Assembly: GCA_965198025.1 (NCBI GenBank)
Contig: OZ240237.1
Span: forward strand, 2,232,001-2,296,000
Direction of reading: 5' to 3'
DNA length: 64,000 nt
Origin: CAYWWM01 sp965198025
Lineage (GTDB): Bacteria; Acidobacteriota; Terriglobia; 2-12-FULL-54-10
Position numbers and translations under genes: made by a program. Position 1 is the first letter of the stretch. Every line of letters begins with the position of its first letter. The notes beneath the pieces are model-generated. The model was not told the origin of the DNA. It saw only the letters and a list, made by a program, of their open reading frames with translations, and made no database searches. Of the stretch, positions 33,144 to 42,723 are shown one piece after another.

Positions 33144-34238
33144 CTAGTTTCCTTGCAGCACCTTCACGTGAGCCACGACGCTTTCAGCGAGGCCGTCGAG
33201 GCGGTAGCCCCCTTCGAGCATCGAGACGATGCGGCCTTGGGCGGATTCGTCGGCAAGGCGAACGACGACGCGGGTGATGGCCGCAAAGCCTTCCGGAGTG
33301 ACGTCAAAACGGCCGAGCAGGTCGTTGCGCATGGCGTCAAATCCGGCACTGATCAGAATGAAGTCAGGGCGGAAAGCGCGGGCCGCGGGAACGAGCTTGT
33401 CCTCGAACGCCGCGAGGATCTGGGCGTCGCTGGCACCGACCGGGAGCGGCACGTTCAGAGTAGTTCCGGCACCTTGGCCGGAGCCGGTTTCCTCAGGCGA
33501 GCCGGTGCCGGGATAGGCACCGTAGTGGTGCGTGCTGAAGTAGAACACAGAGCCGTCGTCATAGAAAGAGTCCTGGGTGCCGTTGCCGTGGTGGTAGTCC
33601 CAGTCCACGATCAACACGCGCTGGATGCCGTGGACTTGCTGGAGATAGCGGGCGGCGATGGCAATGCTGTTGAAGACGCAGAAGCCCATGCCGCGGTTGG
33701 GCGTGGCGTGGTGCCCCGGCGGACGTGCCGCGACGAAGGCGTTCGAGACTCTGTCTTCCACGACTGCGTCCACAGCGCTCAGGACGCCTCCTGCAGAGAA
33801 TTCGGCGGCCTGGAGCGTGCCCGCCGAGGCGAGCGTATCGCCGGTGCTAAGTTCGGCGAGCCCCTGTACGTTCGACAACTCCCGGCGCACCAAGGCGATG
33901 TAGGCGGGCGTATGCAGGAGGCGTAACTCGATGTCGGTTACGCGGCGGGCGTCAATGGAAACCAGAGCGCTAAGGAGACCTTCCTGCTCCAGGGCCGCAC
34001 GGATGACCCGCAACCGCTCGGGACGCTCGGGATGGCCGGTGCCGCTGGAGAGATGGCGCAGATAAAGGTCGGAAAAAACGAAGCCCGTGCGGCGGGCGGA
34101 ATTCGACGAAGGACCCTGCGACGCCTCGTTCGTCTCTTGTCGAGGACTCTCCGGAAACGACATCAGAATTCCCACGCCCAGGGCGGCAGTACTCACCGCG
34201 CCCAGCAATAATGGCCGCACAGCTCCCGCCCTGCGCAT
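33144..34238 (-). CDS. Histone deacetylase family metallo-amidohydrolase with N-terminal signal/anchor
   Basis: A 364-residue protein of the arginase/HDAC fold, which removes acetyl groups from amines (acetylpolyamines or other amides). Active-site motifs are intact: RPPGHHA, the zinc ligands in DWDYHHGNGTQ, STHHYGAYPGTG and ISAGFDAMRNDLLGRF, then EGGYRLDGL. Unlike ordinary bacterial HDAC-like enzymes it starts with a basic, hydrophobic segment (AVRPLLLGAVSTAALGVGIL) that looks like a signal peptide or anchor, so it may work outside the cytoplasm. The substrate is unknown. It lies 56 nt upstream of uvrC on the same strand. Confidence 0.92.
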   Translation of the reverse strand: MRRAGAVRPLLLGAVSTAALGVGILMSFPESPRQETNEASQGPSSNSARRTGFVFSDLYLRHLSSGTGHPERPERLRVIRAALEQEGLLSALVSIDARRVTDIELRLLHTPAYIALVRRELSNVQGLAELSTGDTLASAGTLQAAEFSAGGVLSAVDAVVEDRVSNAFVAARPPGHHATPNRGMGFCVFNSIAIAARYLQQVHGIQRVLIVDWDYHHGNGTQDSFYDDGSVFYFSTHHYGAYPGTGSPEETGSGQGAGTTLNVPLPVGASDAQILAAFEDKLVPAARAFRPDFILISAGFDAMRNDLLGRFDVTPEGFAAITRVVVRLADESAQGRIVSMLEGGYRLDGLAESVVAHVKVLQGN

Positions 34239-34341
34239 CTGCTAACTATACCATCGGGACCCATTGCGGTTGACTTCCCCGGAGAAAATGTCGACAATCC
34301 CCCTATCTCGAAAACGGGGGCTGAGAAACCGAGGTAGCGTC

Positions 34342-34989
34342 ATGAGAGTGTGGACGGGGGTCGGTCTGGCGGCAGGAATTTTCCTGGCAGGCGGCGGATT
34401 ATTCGTCTATTTGCTGACGGCGCGGGGCTTCAGCGCGCGGGGCGAGCCGTCGCGGCTTGAGACCTTCGTGGCACAGAATCTGCGCAGCCTGGCCATTCCT
34501 TCCGATGCCAGGCAAACGACGAATCCGTATCCGTTGACGGCGGAAAGGCTGCCGGCGGCGCAGGACCATTGGGTGGCGCATTGCTCGGGCTGCCACGCGC
34601 TGGACGGCAGTGGCAATACGGCGATCGGACGGAACCTGTTTCCCAAACCGCCCGACATGGCCGCCAGTATGACTCAGGAGCTGAGCGACGGCGAGTTGTA
34701 CTACATCATCTCCAACGGAATCCGGTTCACAGGGATGCCGGCGTGGGGCGAGGAGGACAGCGCGGAAGCGATTTGGGACTTGGTGTCCTACATCCGCCGG
34801 CTGCCCGAACTGTCCCCGGAAGAACTCGCGCTACTGGAGCGCAGAGCGTTCGGGGAGCCCACAGAGGGAGCAGCGCCATCGGAACAGTCGGAGGGCCATA
34901 CTCATGCGCCAGGAACGCCCGCCCACACGCACGGCCCAAGCACGCCAACTCACAGCCACGCACCGGGTATGCCACCTCACACACACTGA
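34342..34989 (+). CDS. Membrane-anchored monoheme cytochrome c with His-rich repeat tail
   Basis: About 215 residues from MRVWTG. An N-terminal hydrophobic anchor (GVGLAAGIFLAGGGLFVYLL) is followed by a class I cytochrome c domain with heme site CSGCH near residue 82 and a probable Met ligand in FTGMPAWG. The C terminus is a His/Pro/Thr repeat tail: HTHAPGTPAHTHGPSTPTH and onward, about nine histidines in 35 residues, probably binding copper, nickel or zinc. It should face the periplasm and shuttle electrons; the tail suggests a link to metal handling. Neighbours do not define the partner. Confidence 0.88.
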   Translation: MRVWTGVGLAAGIFLAGGGLFVYLLTARGFSARGEPSRLETFVAQNLRSLAIPSDARQTTNPYPLTAERLPAAQDHWVAHCSGCHALDGSGNTAIGRNLFPKPPDMAASMTQELSDGELYYIISNGIRFTGMPAWGEEDSAEAIWDLVSYIRRLPELSPEELALLERRAFGEPTEGAAPSEQSEGHTHAPGTPAHTHGPSTPTHSHAPGMPPHTH

Positions 34990-35104
34990 CGGCGCATCCT
35001 TGGAGGTTTGAACTTCCTTCTGATCCCGGTGTTTGGGGACCACCCGAGTGAAACGGTGTACTGTGATACAATGCACTCCGTAATCCCGCCGTATCCGTGC
35101 CGGG

Positions 35105-36472
35105 ATGCGAGCTATGCCTTCCCTTCCGCTTTTCCGAGTCCTTCTGGTCGTCCTGCTGCTTCTGGCCAACGCCTTTTTTGTGGCCGTCGAATTCGCCCTG
35201 GTCATTGTGCGGAGAACCTGGCTGCAGCAAAAGGCCGCCCAGGACGACCGCCGCGCAGAGACGGCGCTGAAACTGCTCGGCAATCTGAATAGTGTCCTCA
35301 GCGGCACGCAACTCGGCATCACCATGACCAGCCTGGGGCTGGGCTGGATCGGCGAGGTAACCTTCGCGGCTATGATCGAGGGAGCAGTGGGAGAGGCCGG
35401 GTCGGTGGGACCGTTCGTGGTCCACGGCATCGCGCTGACGCTGGCATTTCTGCTGATCACGTTTCTGCACGTCGTGTTGGGAGAATTGGTCCCCAAGCAA
35501 GTAGCGCTGGAACGAGCCGAGCGGCTGACCCTGGTGATTGCCTGGCCGATGTCTTTGTTCATGAATGTCGTGAAGGTCCCGCTGCGGGTTCTGGATGCCA
35601 GCTCTTTTTTTCTGGCAAGGCATATGGGCGCCACAGCGGCGGGTCCGCGTTCCCACGCCTATTCGACTGAAGAATTGAAGCTGTTGGTGACAGGAAGCTA
35701 TCGCAGTGGCGGCTTGCCGGAGAATCAGCAGGAAATGATCCACAAGGTAATAGATCTGCCGGAGGTCTCCGTGCGCGAGATCATGGTTCCGCGGCCGAAC
35801 ATCGTTTCGATCCCAGTGAGGATGCCCTTGGTGGAGCTAGTCCGGTTGGTGAACGAAGACCAGCATTCGCGCCTCCCGGTCTACGAGGAAACTCCCGAGC
35901 AGATCATCGGTGTGCTGTACGTGAAGGACCTGTTGCGGGTGTGGCAGGAACACCAGATGATGCGAGAGCGGGGTCGCGTGCCGCGTCCGTTCACGGTGCG
36001 CAGCCTGTTGCGGGAAATCTTGGTGGTTCCAGAGACCAAGCCGATTGCACAGCTTCTGCAGGAATTTCAGATGCGGCGGCGGCACATTGCGCTGGTGGTG
36101 GACGAATTCGGCAACACGGTTGGATTGGTGACGGTCGAGGACGTATTGGAACAGATCGTCGGCGAGATCGAAGACGAGTACGACCGGGAAAGCCCACCGG
36201 GGCTGCGGCTGGGTGAGCGCACGCTGGTGCTCGATGCCCGGATCAACGTCCGCGACCTGGAGAATCAGTACCATGTCGAGCTGCCCCGAGACCAAGGGTT
36301 TGAAACCCTAGCCGGGTTTGTGCTCTCGCAAATCGAGCGCATTCCCAAAACGGGCGAGGGATTTCTATACGCGGGCCACCGGTTTACGGTTCTCGAATTG
36401 GACAACCACCGCGTCGCCCGGGTCAAGCTCGAAAAGCTCCACGAAGAGCCCCAGCCGCAAGACGCCGGGTGA
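35105..36472 (+). CDS. CNNM/CorC (hemolysin-family) membrane protein
   Basis: A 455-residue protein with the CNNM order: an N-terminal DUF21 membrane domain (four hydrophobic segments within residues about 1-190), two CBS domains (VREIMVPRPNIVSIP, then LREILVVPETKPIAQLL), and a C-terminal CorC/HlyC transporter-associated domain. The family is associated with Mg2+ or Co2+ export or resistance. A second in-frame ATG at 35114 is possible. It appears monocistronic. Confidence 0.95.
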   Translation: MRAMPSLPLFRVLLVVLLLLANAFFVAVEFALVIVRRTWLQQKAAQDDRRAETALKLLGNLNSVLSGTQLGITMTSLGLGWIGEVTFAAMIEGAVGEAGSVGPFVVHGIALTLAFLLITFLHVVLGELVPKQVALERAERLTLVIAWPMSLFMNVVKVPLRVLDASSFFLARHMGATAAGPRSHAYSTEELKLLVTGSYRSGGLPENQQEMIHKVIDLPEVSVREIMVPRPNIVSIPVRMPLVELVRLVNEDQHSRLPVYEETPEQIIGVLYVKDLLRVWQEHQMMRERGRVPRPFTVRSLLREILVVPETKPIAQLLQEFQMRRRHIALVVDEFGNTVGLVTVEDVLEQIVGEIEDEYDRESPPGLRLGERTLVLDARINVRDLENQYHVELPRDQGFETLAGFVLSQIERIPKTGEGFLYAGHRFTVLELDNHRVARVKLEKLHEEPQPQDAG

Positions 36473-36503
36473 ACACCAAATTCCGAGCTCCGAGTCCCAA
36501 TTT

Positions 36504-36725
36504 CAAAGCATCGTGGAAAGCATGCGCGGCAAGCTGGTCCCAACGGATCTCGGCGGACAGATGCTGTTGCTGAACACGCCGGGAGCAGAAATCCTGGAAA
36601 GCTCGATGAGCGCGGTGGCCGGCCACGCCATCAATCGCATCCTTCACGGCGTAGTGCCCGGCGGAGAACCGGACCTTTCCTTTCCACGACGGGAAATTAT
36701 GCTGCGGGGCGAAATCGAATGGTGA
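36504..36725 (+). pseudogene. Possible remnant of a PAS domain
   Basis: Between the CorC-like gene and the convergent PRTase gene, a short frame reads like the start of a PAS sensor domain: SIVESMRGKLVPTDLGGQ, then LLLNTPGAEILESS, then GHAINRILHG. It lacks a promoter, a ribosome site and the rest of any kinase, and stops after about 70 residues. It may be a leftover from a deleted sensor gene. The similarity is by eye only. Confidence 0.35.
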
Positions 36726-36740
36726 ATGGGGAACCAACAC

Positions 36741-37424
36741 TCACCGCTTCACCGGCGCTGCATCGAACCGCCGCGTCTCCAAGAACCGCCGGATGCGCGC
36801 GTGGTCCGCTGAATTGATCAGCTTTCGTTCCAGATAAAAGTCGAGCACGGCTGGAACGGAAAAAATCCCATGGACTTTGAAACCCTCGTTGCGAAGGCCG
36901 TCGCCTTGATCGCGGTCGAAGAGCACGAGGATGCGGGTGACCGGCACACCCTCCTGCCGCATTCGCTCGGCAGCGGCGCGCTTGGTCAAGCCTGAGGCGA
37001 GCACGTCGTCAATCAGGTTGTACTCGCAGGAGGCTTCCTTCTTCCCGATCCAGTAGCTCGGCGGCATGCCCGGATAAGACTTCCCTTTCTTCCGCAGCAA
37101 CGCGTAAAAAACCTCAGGGTTCGTGCGGTGCTGCCAGGAATAGAGCGCCGTGGCGAGCGCGAGTGGCGTGGCAGTGTCCGGGATTCCGGCCACGCATTGC
37201 GGGACGGGGTTCGGCTGGGCCAACTCGCAAATTCGCTCAACGAATTCCCGCGCCACGCTCCAGAGCAGCTCCGGACGGTTGTACAGTGTCTCGCGCAGGT
37301 CGAAGTAGACCGGGGAATTCAGCCCAAAGCGCTCGCGAACCACTTCGCCGATCAAGACCGCACCGGCGCACAGCAGTTCTTCAAGGAGTTCGCGTTGATG
37401 TTCGGTGAAGGTCGGTCGGTTCAC
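36741..37424 (-). CDS. Orotate phosphoribosyltransferase-like PRTase
   Basis: About 227 residues from the GTG at 37424 giving VNRPTFTEHQ; an upstream extension lacks family features. The PRPP-binding loop is YNLIDDVLASGLTKRAA, with the hydrophobic-Asp-Asp pattern of type I phosphoribosyltransferases, and GIPDTATPLALATA and LLRKKGKSYPGM resemble the OMP-synthase flexible loop region. It may be a divergent PyrE, or a paralog of another PRTase function, since the core PyrE motifs are altered. No pyrimidine gene is next to it. Confidence 0.8.
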   Translation of the reverse strand: MNRPTFTEHQRELLEELLCAGAVLIGEVVRERFGLNSPVYFDLRETLYNRPELLWSVAREFVERICELAQPNPVPQCVAGIPDTATPLALATALYSWQHRTNPEVFYALLRKKGKSYPGMPPSYWIGKKEASCEYNLIDDVLASGLTKRAAAERMRQEGVPVTRILVLFDRDQGDGLRNEGFKVHGIFSVPAVLDFYLERKLINSADHARIRRFLETRRFDAAPVKR

Positions 37425-37517
37425 GGTTCCAAGACTCGCGCATTGCGCTTTCTCGAAGCATAGCAAAGACGGCCACTGCGCCGCCGACTCCCTTCCAATG
37501 TCCACACCGGCGCTGAG

Positions 37518-38804
37518 CTACGCCTCGATGGCCGCCGGCCCGCCGCGCAACACATCCGTTTCTCCCTCCGTGCGCGCGATCACGACGGCGCCGCAGGAGT
37601 CGCCCAGCACGTTCACGGAGGTGCGGCACATGTCCAGAATGCGATCCACGGCCAGGATCAGGCCCACCCCTTCCGCCGGCAGGCCGACCGCGCTCAGGAT
37701 CACCAGGATCGCGACGAGGCTGGCTGCGGGAACTCCCGCCACTCCAATGGAAGTAAGCAAGGCAAGGAATACGATGGTGAACTGCGCGCCGAATCCCATC
37801 TCGATTCCGTAGGCTTGCGCGATGAACATAGCCGCCACGCACTCGTACAAGGCGGTTCCGTCCATGTTGACCGTAGCCCCAAGAGGCAGCACGAGGCTGG
37901 CGGTGCGGTTCGAGACGCCGGCCTTCTTCGCGCACTCCATGGTCAGCGGCAGGGTGGCGGAGGAAGAGGACGTGGAGAACGCCGTCAGCAACGCCGGGAA
38001 GAACGCTTTCACGTGCAGCCGGGGACTGACGTGGCCGATTAAGCGCAGCAGCAGAGGAACCGTGACAAGCCCGTGAATCCCCAGCGCGGCGAGCACGGTG
38101 ACGACGAAGGCTGCGAGCGGGGCAAACGCTTCAAATCCGGTGGTCGAAACCGTTCGCGCCACCAGTCCGAAAACTCCCAGCGGGGCGAGCCGCATGATCC
38201 ACAGCGTGACCATCATCATCGTCTCAAACACGCCCTGCCAGAAGCGCCGGAGCGAGGCTGCGTACTCCGGCTGAATGCGCGTCATGAAGTAGCCGAACAG
38301 GATGCTGAAGAAAATCAAGCCCAGCATCTGGCCTTCCGCGGCGGCGGCGATGATGTTGGGCGGCACCATCCGCAGAAATACCGTCGCCACCTCGCCGGCG
38401 CCCCGGCCTTCCATGCCTTCCAGCACCGTCTCGGTGTCTTCGGCCAGACCCAGACGCTCACCCGCTGGCTGGCCGTCTGCGATGCCCGGCGACACGAGAT
38501 TCACAAGAATCAACCCGACGAGGACCGCGATCAGGCTGGTCGACATGTAATACACGACCGTTTTGACACCCAGACGGCCCAGGCCGCCTTTGCCGCCCAT
38601 GCCAGAAACGCCGATAATCATCGAGGCCATGATCAGCGGCACCACAATCATCTGGAGGGCATTGAGAAAGAGAGTGCCGAGGAAGTCGTACACCTGATAG
38701 TAAGTGACTCCGAGCAGACCTGCATCCCGGCCGGTGAGACTAGCGGCAAGGCACGCCAGAACGATGGCAATCAAAATCTGCCAATGCAGTTTCAGTCCGC
38801 GCAC
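37518..38804 (-). CDS. Dicarboxylate/amino acid:cation symporter (DAACS family)
   Basis: A 428-residue inner-membrane protein with about eight transmembrane segments and two re-entrant loops. The diagnostic serine-rich hairpin motif STSSSSATLPLTMECA and the TM7 motif NMDGTALYECVAAMFIAQ are present, as is the TM8 NVLGDSCGAVV segment contacting substrate. It imports glutamate, aspartate or C4-dicarboxylates with sodium or protons; the exact substrate is not visible. It stands between the PRTase and PCD genes and is transcribed alone. Confidence 0.95.
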   Translation of the reverse strand: MRGLKLHWQILIAIVLACLAASLTGRDAGLLGVTYYQVYDFLGTLFLNALQMIVVPLIMASMIIGVSGMGGKGGLGRLGVKTVVYYMSTSLIAVLVGLILVNLVSPGIADGQPAGERLGLAEDTETVLEGMEGRGAGEVATVFLRMVPPNIIAAAAEGQMLGLIFFSILFGYFMTRIQPEYAASLRRFWQGVFETMMMVTLWIMRLAPLGVFGLVARTVSTTGFEAFAPLAAFVVTVLAALGIHGLVTVPLLLRLIGHVSPRLHVKAFFPALLTAFSTSSSSATLPLTMECAKKAGVSNRTASLVLPLGATVNMDGTALYECVAAMFIAQAYGIEMGFGAQFTIVFLALLTSIGVAGVPAASLVAILVILSAVGLPAEGVGLILAVDRILDMCRTSVNVLGDSCGAVVIARTEGETDVLRGGPAAIEA

Positions 38805-39022
38805 GCTATTAGCCTCCCCGAATCACCTTCCAAGCCCTTTCTGCCGGCATGTCGCATCCGACAGACCGCATCATCCCTATGGTATCTCTTCGAGGAAAAA
38901 TTTGCCCGGAAAAACCGGGGCCCGCTTCCGGAGTCTCGCGCAGGAAGTCCGTGTCAGACGTCGCTGCCAAACGCACGTGATAGAATTGTTCGGCGATCAA
39001 TCAAAAGCCAGAAGGGAAACTG

Positions 39023-39361
39023 ATGGCGTCTGAGCTGGCGAGCAAGACCTGCGTACCGTGCCGGGGCGGGGTGCCGCCGCTCAAGGGCGAAGAGCTAAAG
39101 GAGCTCCAAGCCCAGGTGAACGACGCCTGGAAGGTCGTCCAAGAGCATCATCTCATCCGCATCTTCCCGTTCCCGGACTTCCAGCAGGCCCTCGATTTCG
39201 TGAACAAGGTAGGAGCGATCGCTGAGGAGCAGGGCCATCACCCCGACATTTACCTCGCCTGGGGACGCGCCGAGGTCAAGACCTGGACCCACAAGATTGA
39301 CGGCTTGACGGAAAGCGATTTCATCCTGGCCGCGAAGATTGATGAACTCCCGAACCACTGA
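39023..39361 (+). CDS. phhB: Pterin-4a-carbinolamine dehydratase
   Basis: A 112-residue protein with the active-site histidine cluster EEQGHHPDI and a second His in KTWTHKIDGLTESDF, the hallmarks of PCD/DCoH. It dehydrates 4a-hydroxytetrahydropterin, recycling the cofactor of aromatic amino-acid hydroxylases. No hydroxylase gene is near. In many bacteria lacking such an enzyme, PCD has been linked to molybdopterin or folate metabolism. The start has AAGGGAAACTG just upstream. Confidence 0.94.
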   Translation: MASELASKTCVPCRGGVPPLKGEELKELQAQVNDAWKVVQEHHLIRIFPFPDFQQALDFVNKVGAIAEEQGHHPDIYLAWGRAEVKTWTHKIDGLTESDFILAAKIDELPNH

Positions 39362-39392
39362 ACCTCGCTGCCACGTCTCACTATTCCGTTGA

Positions 39393-40928
39393 TCAATTTC
39401 CGCCCGCCCCCGCACTCCCGCGACCGGGACGAGCATCGCCGTCGCCGAACTGCAGCGGCGTGACTTCTTGTGGTTCGCCGTGCTGGGTCATGCCCTCGGC
39501 GAACTTCGCGAAGTCCCCGACGATGAAGATCGTCAGCTGGTCGGTGTGCAGGTACTCCTCCGCGACGCGCTCGATGTCCTCGGGAGTGACGGCATGGTAT
39601 CCCGCGAACTCTTTTTCCAGGTAATCGGCCGGCAAGCCGTCGTATTCGAGGTTCATCAGCGCGCTCATGGATCGACCGGGTTCGGCAAACCGAAAGACGT
39701 AGCTGTAGAGAAACATCTCCTTGGCCGTGTCGAATTCGTCCTGGGAAACGGGCGCCGATGCCATGCGGCGCACCTCGTCGAGAACTGAGTCCACGGCCTG
39801 GACGGTAGATTCGGTCTTGGTCTGCGCCACCACGATAAAGAAGCTGGTGTCGCGTTGCCGGGTGGGGAAGGCGCTGGCGACACTGTAGGCGAGTCCTTCG
39901 TCGTTGCGGATTCGCTTGACCAGCCGCGCGCTAAACGACGAACCGCCGAGGATCGAGTCCATCAGATCGATGGCGAAGCGGTCCGGATTGTCTCGGTTGG
40001 TGCCCCAGTGGCCGAGGCGGATGGTGGACTGGTTGAGCGGGCGCGGAATGTAATAGACGCCGGGCTTCGGCTCCGGGTTCACCCGGGGCAGCCGCGGCAG
40101 GTTGACTTCCGCGCTGGCCCAGTCACCGAACAGCTTCCGGATTTTCTCCAGCATCTCCGCTCTATCGAAGTCGCCGGTGATGCCCATCATGATCTGGTTC
40201 GGGTGGAAGTATTCCCCGTGGAACGCAACCAGGTCGTCGCGGGTGAAGCGGGCGATCTGCTCGATCGTCGGAGTGCGGCCGGACGGGTGCGCTTCGGTAA
40301 ACAACAGGCGGTTGAACTCGCGGCGCATCATCGAACCTGGGTTATCGTTTGCGCTGCGAAGCCGGAACATCGTTTGCTGCTTTGCGAGATCCACACGCGA
40401 TTCCTCGAACAGGGGATTGCGAAGCACGTCGGCCAGGATGCGCAGGCCTTCGTCAGCGTCCTTCTGCGGCACGTTGAGCGTCACCACGCACTCCTCAGCA
40501 CGCATGGAAACGTTCAGTTGGGCGGAGATGAAGTCCAGGCGCTCCTCGAGCTGCTCCGGCGGATAATTCCGGGTGCCGCCCGTGCGGAGAACTTCATCGA
40601 CCAGCCCCGCCCGCCCGATCTGGTCAGCGGGTTCATAGTAGGTCCCGGTGCGCACGAACGTCACGACGTCGAGCAGCGGCAGGCGGTGGTCTTCCTGCAG
40701 ATAGAGGACCATGCCGTTCTGTAGGACCACGCGTTCGATTTCCTCTCCCACTTTCGGGAACTTCGGCGGCAGGGGATCGCCTTTGAGCGCCATGGCCTTT
40801 TCCCAGCCGGGCGAATGTCGATCGCTGGGAGGCGCTGCGCCGCGGAACTCTTGCGCCGGAGCGAAGCCGACCCGTACGAACAGGACGCATAGTATTGCTG
40901 CCGTTGGAATAATCTGGCTGCGATTCAT
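39393..40928 (-). CDS. Exported M16-family peptidase, non-catalytic subunit
   Basis: About 511 residues from MNRSQI with a signal peptide (FAPAQ). It has the M16 two-domain fold but the zinc motif HxxEH is replaced by LVDEVLR at the matching place, so it is probably inactive. The RxxxY-type C-terminal residues of the partner domain persist (the AYSVASAF region). It follows the active M16 gene by 5 nt. Such pairs form heterodimers in which the inactive subunit completes the binding chamber. Confidence 0.9.
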   Translation of the reverse strand: MNRSQIIPTAAILCVLFVRVGFAPAQEFRGAAPPSDRHSPGWEKAMALKGDPLPPKFPKVGEEIERVVLQNGMVLYLQEDHRLPLLDVVTFVRTGTYYEPADQIGRAGLVDEVLRTGGTRNYPPEQLEERLDFISAQLNVSMRAEECVVTLNVPQKDADEGLRILADVLRNPLFEESRVDLAKQQTMFRLRSANDNPGSMMRREFNRLLFTEAHPSGRTPTIEQIARFTRDDLVAFHGEYFHPNQIMMGITGDFDRAEMLEKIRKLFGDWASAEVNLPRLPRVNPEPKPGVYYIPRPLNQSTIRLGHWGTNRDNPDRFAIDLMDSILGGSSFSARLVKRIRNDEGLAYSVASAFPTRQRDTSFFIVVAQTKTESTVQAVDSVLDEVRRMASAPVSQDEFDTAKEMFLYSYVFRFAEPGRSMSALMNLEYDGLPADYLEKEFAGYHAVTPEDIERVAEEYLHTDQLTIFIVGDFAKFAEGMTQHGEPQEVTPLQFGDGDARPGRGSAGAGGN

Positions 40929-40933
40929 GGTTC

Positions 40934-42553
40934 TCACCGCTCTTCCTCCCAACGCTGTGCTGCCGGACCGGGACCGCCGGGTTCCGTCTCGCCGCCGGAC
41001 TTGGGCCGCAACTCGGCGACCGTCCGGTTTGTTTCCGTGAAGTACTGCTTGGCTACGCGCTGCACGTCCTCGGCGGTTACTGCCTTGAGTTTTTCGCGTT
41101 CCGTCAGCAGGTACCGCCAGGACCCGGCCAAATGCTCAACCGAGGCGATCATTCGGGCAATCCCGTTGTTCGAGCGCAACGAACGGATCAATGAGGCGTC
41201 CACACCGTTGCGGACGCGGGTCAGCTCTTCCTCCGTAGGCGGTTCCGTCTGGACCTTGGCCATTTCTTCGTAAATCGCTCTTTCGAGCTCTTCCACGGAC
41301 TTCCCCTCTGCCGGAGTGGCCGTGATGATAAAGAGGTTCGGGTAGAGCGAGGTGTTGTTCCCGGCGCCCACATTGAGGGCCAGTTTGCGGTCCAGCACGA
41401 GAGATTTGTAGAGCCTTCCGGTGCGCGAGCCCCGACCCACGCCGGTCCAGACCTGTGCCAATACGTCCAGTGCGAAGCCGTCCTCGTGGCCGACCTGCGG
41501 CGTGAGATATCCGAGATAGAGGCGCGGCTGTGCGTCGGCCTCCACAACCACGCGCCGCTCCCCGCGCGGCTGCGGCTCATTCGCGATTTGGCGCGGCGGG
41601 ATGGGCTGCGACGGAATCGGGCCAAAATACTCTTCCATCAACGAGTAGGTCTTGTCCGGGTCAATGTCGCCGACGATGGCCAAGATGGCGTTATTGGGCG
41701 CGTAGTAGGTCTTGAAATACTGCAGGACTTCTTCCCGGGTCATGCGGTCAATATCGGACGGCCAGCCGATTATCGGGTTACGGTAGGGGTGCGCCAAAAA
41801 CGTCGCGGCCTGGAAGCTCTCCCAAAGCAAGTTTTGCGGACGCGTGTCAGTGCGCATACGGCGCTCCTCGTGCACCACATCACGCTCGGAATAGAATTCC
41901 CGGAAAACCGGGTTGGCGAGACGGTCCGATTCGAGATACGCCCAGACCTCAAGCTGGTTCGAGGGCAGTTGCACGAAGTACTGCGTGGAATCCCAGCCGG
42001 TGCTGGCGTTCAGCCGGACGCCGCCGATGCGCTGATTGGTCTGCCAGAACTCGTCGGTGATGACGTGCTGCTTCTGTTTCAGCTGCGCCGCCGCCATCTC
42101 CTGGCGCAGCCGCTCGATCTTGGCTTCATCCGGATCGTCGAAAACCACGTCCTGCTTCCGCAGCTCCTCATCGAGCTCCGCGTAGAGTCCATCGATCTCT
42201 TCCATCAGGGGGACCTCGGCGTTGTAATCGGTTGTGCCGTAGGTCCGCGTGCCCTTGAACATCATGTGCTCCAGCACGTGCGCGATGCCGGTCTTGCCTT
42301 GTGGATCGTCGACGCTGCCCACCCGGAAGCGCAGATAGAGAGCCACCGTGGGCGAGTCGTGTCGCTCCACCATCAGAATCCGCATGCCGTTCGGCAGCGT
42401 CTGCTCGATGACGTCCAACTGGACGTCCGGGACGGTCTGGTCGCCTGTCTGAGCGCGCGAAACACCGGGAAGCACGCCAAGCCAGACGAACCCCAGGGTA
42501 ACCGCCAGGGCAGCAGATCGAGCACAGGAGGATAGCTGCGAGCCGCTTCTCAT
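40934..42553 (-). CDS. Exported M16-family zinc peptidase (active subunit)
   Basis: A 539-residue peptidase with a signal peptide (VSRAQT) and the inverted zinc motif HVLEH at residues 92-96, followed by a distal Glu about 75 residues on (RDVVHEERRMR). GRLYKSLV and similar C-terminal-domain residues are present. M16 enzymes of this kind degrade unfolded peptides in the periplasm. GGAAAGGAACTG precedes the ATG. It is first in a two-gene operon with the inactive partner. Confidence 0.93.
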   Translation of the reverse strand: MRSGSQLSSCARSAALAVTLGFVWLGVLPGVSRAQTGDQTVPDVQLDVIEQTLPNGMRILMVERHDSPTVALYLRFRVGSVDDPQGKTGIAHVLEHMMFKGTRTYGTTDYNAEVPLMEEIDGLYAELDEELRKQDVVFDDPDEAKIERLRQEMAAAQLKQKQHVITDEFWQTNQRIGGVRLNASTGWDSTQYFVQLPSNQLEVWAYLESDRLANPVFREFYSERDVVHEERRMRTDTRPQNLLWESFQAATFLAHPYRNPIIGWPSDIDRMTREEVLQYFKTYYAPNNAILAIVGDIDPDKTYSLMEEYFGPIPSQPIPPRQIANEPQPRGERRVVVEADAQPRLYLGYLTPQVGHEDGFALDVLAQVWTGVGRGSRTGRLYKSLVLDRKLALNVGAGNNTSLYPNLFIITATPAEGKSVEELERAIYEEMAKVQTEPPTEEELTRVRNGVDASLIRSLRSNNGIARMIASVEHLAGSWRYLLTEREKLKAVTAEDVQRVAKQYFTETNRTVAELRPKSGGETEPGGPGPAAQRWEEER

Positions 42554-42723
42554 TATCAGTTCCTTTCCACCGGAGAGGAGAGCTGGCGCCTGCCCATCAA
42601 AACCGGGGCCCGCCGAAGACTCCGGACCTGCTTCCAGGATAAACGGAATGCGGGCGGAGGGGAATAGAATTCAGCGGCGCGCTGCAATTGCTTTTCCGAC
42701 AATGGAAGCCTAAAATTGCATCC

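Noticed and set aside
31732..33147. 471-aa open frame antisense to uvrC
   Set aside because: Shadow of the conserved UvrC gene on the minus strand.
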